Below are positions 19,031-19,234 of a stretch of DNA of 19,234 nt, piece after piece. Source of the DNA: Baffinella frigidus (taxonomy: Eukaryota > Cryptophyceae > Cryptomonadales > Baffinellaceae); assembly GCA_026770585.1 (NCBI GenBank), contig MU646562.1:292209-311442 (forward strand). Direction: 5' to 3'. Within the stretch, counting starts at the first letter, position 1, and every line of letters starts with the position of its first letter. The notes beneath the pieces are model-generated. The model saw only the letters and a list, made by a program, of their open reading frames with translations, had not been told where the DNA came from and did no database searches. A program made the position numbers and the translations under genes.

Positions 19031-19083
19031 GCCGAGAAGGAGGTGGGGGCGATCGCGATGTCCCCAACCGCGCACTCCAAGAG
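19031..19083 (+). pseudogene. Exon 8 copy 3 (3' half with donor)
   Basis: GATGTCCCCAACCGCGCACT-CCAAGAG before GTGCTC parallels GATGTCCGCCTCAACCGCGC-TCTCGAGGAG before GTACCC. It reads DV-PNRALQE, with one codon fewer. It could also be the next exon if an acceptor near 19029 is used. Confidence 0.45.
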
Positions 19084-19114
19084 GTGCTCCCTAACCCACG
19101 CAGAGCTCTTCAGT

Positions 19115-19234
19115 GCGGTATTCCAGGCCCGTTCTTCGAGCCATTGTCCTCTTCTTGGAGCCGTTTCCGTCTGTAAATTGACTTTTGAATCCCGTTTTTC
19201 CTTGGAAAATGACTTTTGAATCCCCCCCCCCCCC
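19115..19234. repeat. Dispersed repeat R5, copy 2, ending in poly-C
   Basis: GGTATTCCAGGCCCGTTCTT, TTCTTGGAGCCGTTTCCG, then GACTTTTGAATCCCG twice, with a C run at the window end. It corresponds to 11665-11775 next to the start of gene 2. Confidence 0.65.

Overview
This window looks like the end of a chromosome of a eukaryote, most likely a GC-rich unicellular alga or related protist. It opens with CCCTAAA (TTTAGGG-type) telomere repeats at position 1. It then runs into a subtelomere packed with decayed 7-bp repeats, short inverted-repeat transposon relics and small exons bounded by GT/AG signals. There are no rRNA or tRNA genes, no long intact reading frames and no bacterial-type operons. I cannot name the species.

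The long-reading-frame view is misleading here, because the coding information sits in short exons of 32-210 nt. Reading those exons by their splice borders gives two divergent gene models that meet at a 260-bp AT-rich intergenic region (11631-11890). Gene 1 runs leftwards on the minus strand from an ATG at 11630 to a TAG at 2941. It has a hydrophobic N-terminal anchor or signal, a Pro/Ala-rich segment, an alternating pair of repeat exons (A and B, 55 codons together, three rounds), and a Cys-containing C-terminus (exons C, E and T). Every junction in the model keeps the reading frame. Gene 2 runs rightwards on the plus strand from an ATG at 11891 and leaves the window at the right end. It has a Ser/Arg/Pro-rich N-terminal part followed by charged, coiled-coil-like exons at 15004, 16946, 17343 and 18846, whose junction phases also agree. 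I recognise neither protein family. Both models rest on sequence reading only.

The most unusual property is the intron content. Many introns are built largely of 7-bp units related to the telomere repeat (CCCTAAA, CCCTACA, CACTAAA, CCCGAAA and others), often right up to the CAG acceptor. Partial extra copies of neighbouring exons, usually with the splice border attached, are scattered through the introns as if exon edges had been copied repeatedly during intron growth.

Layout: 1-172 telomere; 173-2650 subtelomere with two related palindromic element families (PAL1, PAL2) and orphan copies of a terminal exon D; 2644-2940 unclassified 3' flank; 2941-11630 gene 1 with its relic exons, MITE-like insertions and low-complexity introns; 11631-11890 shared intergenic region; 11891-19083 gene 2 with the same kind of introns; 19084-19234 a dispersed repeat also found between the two genes.
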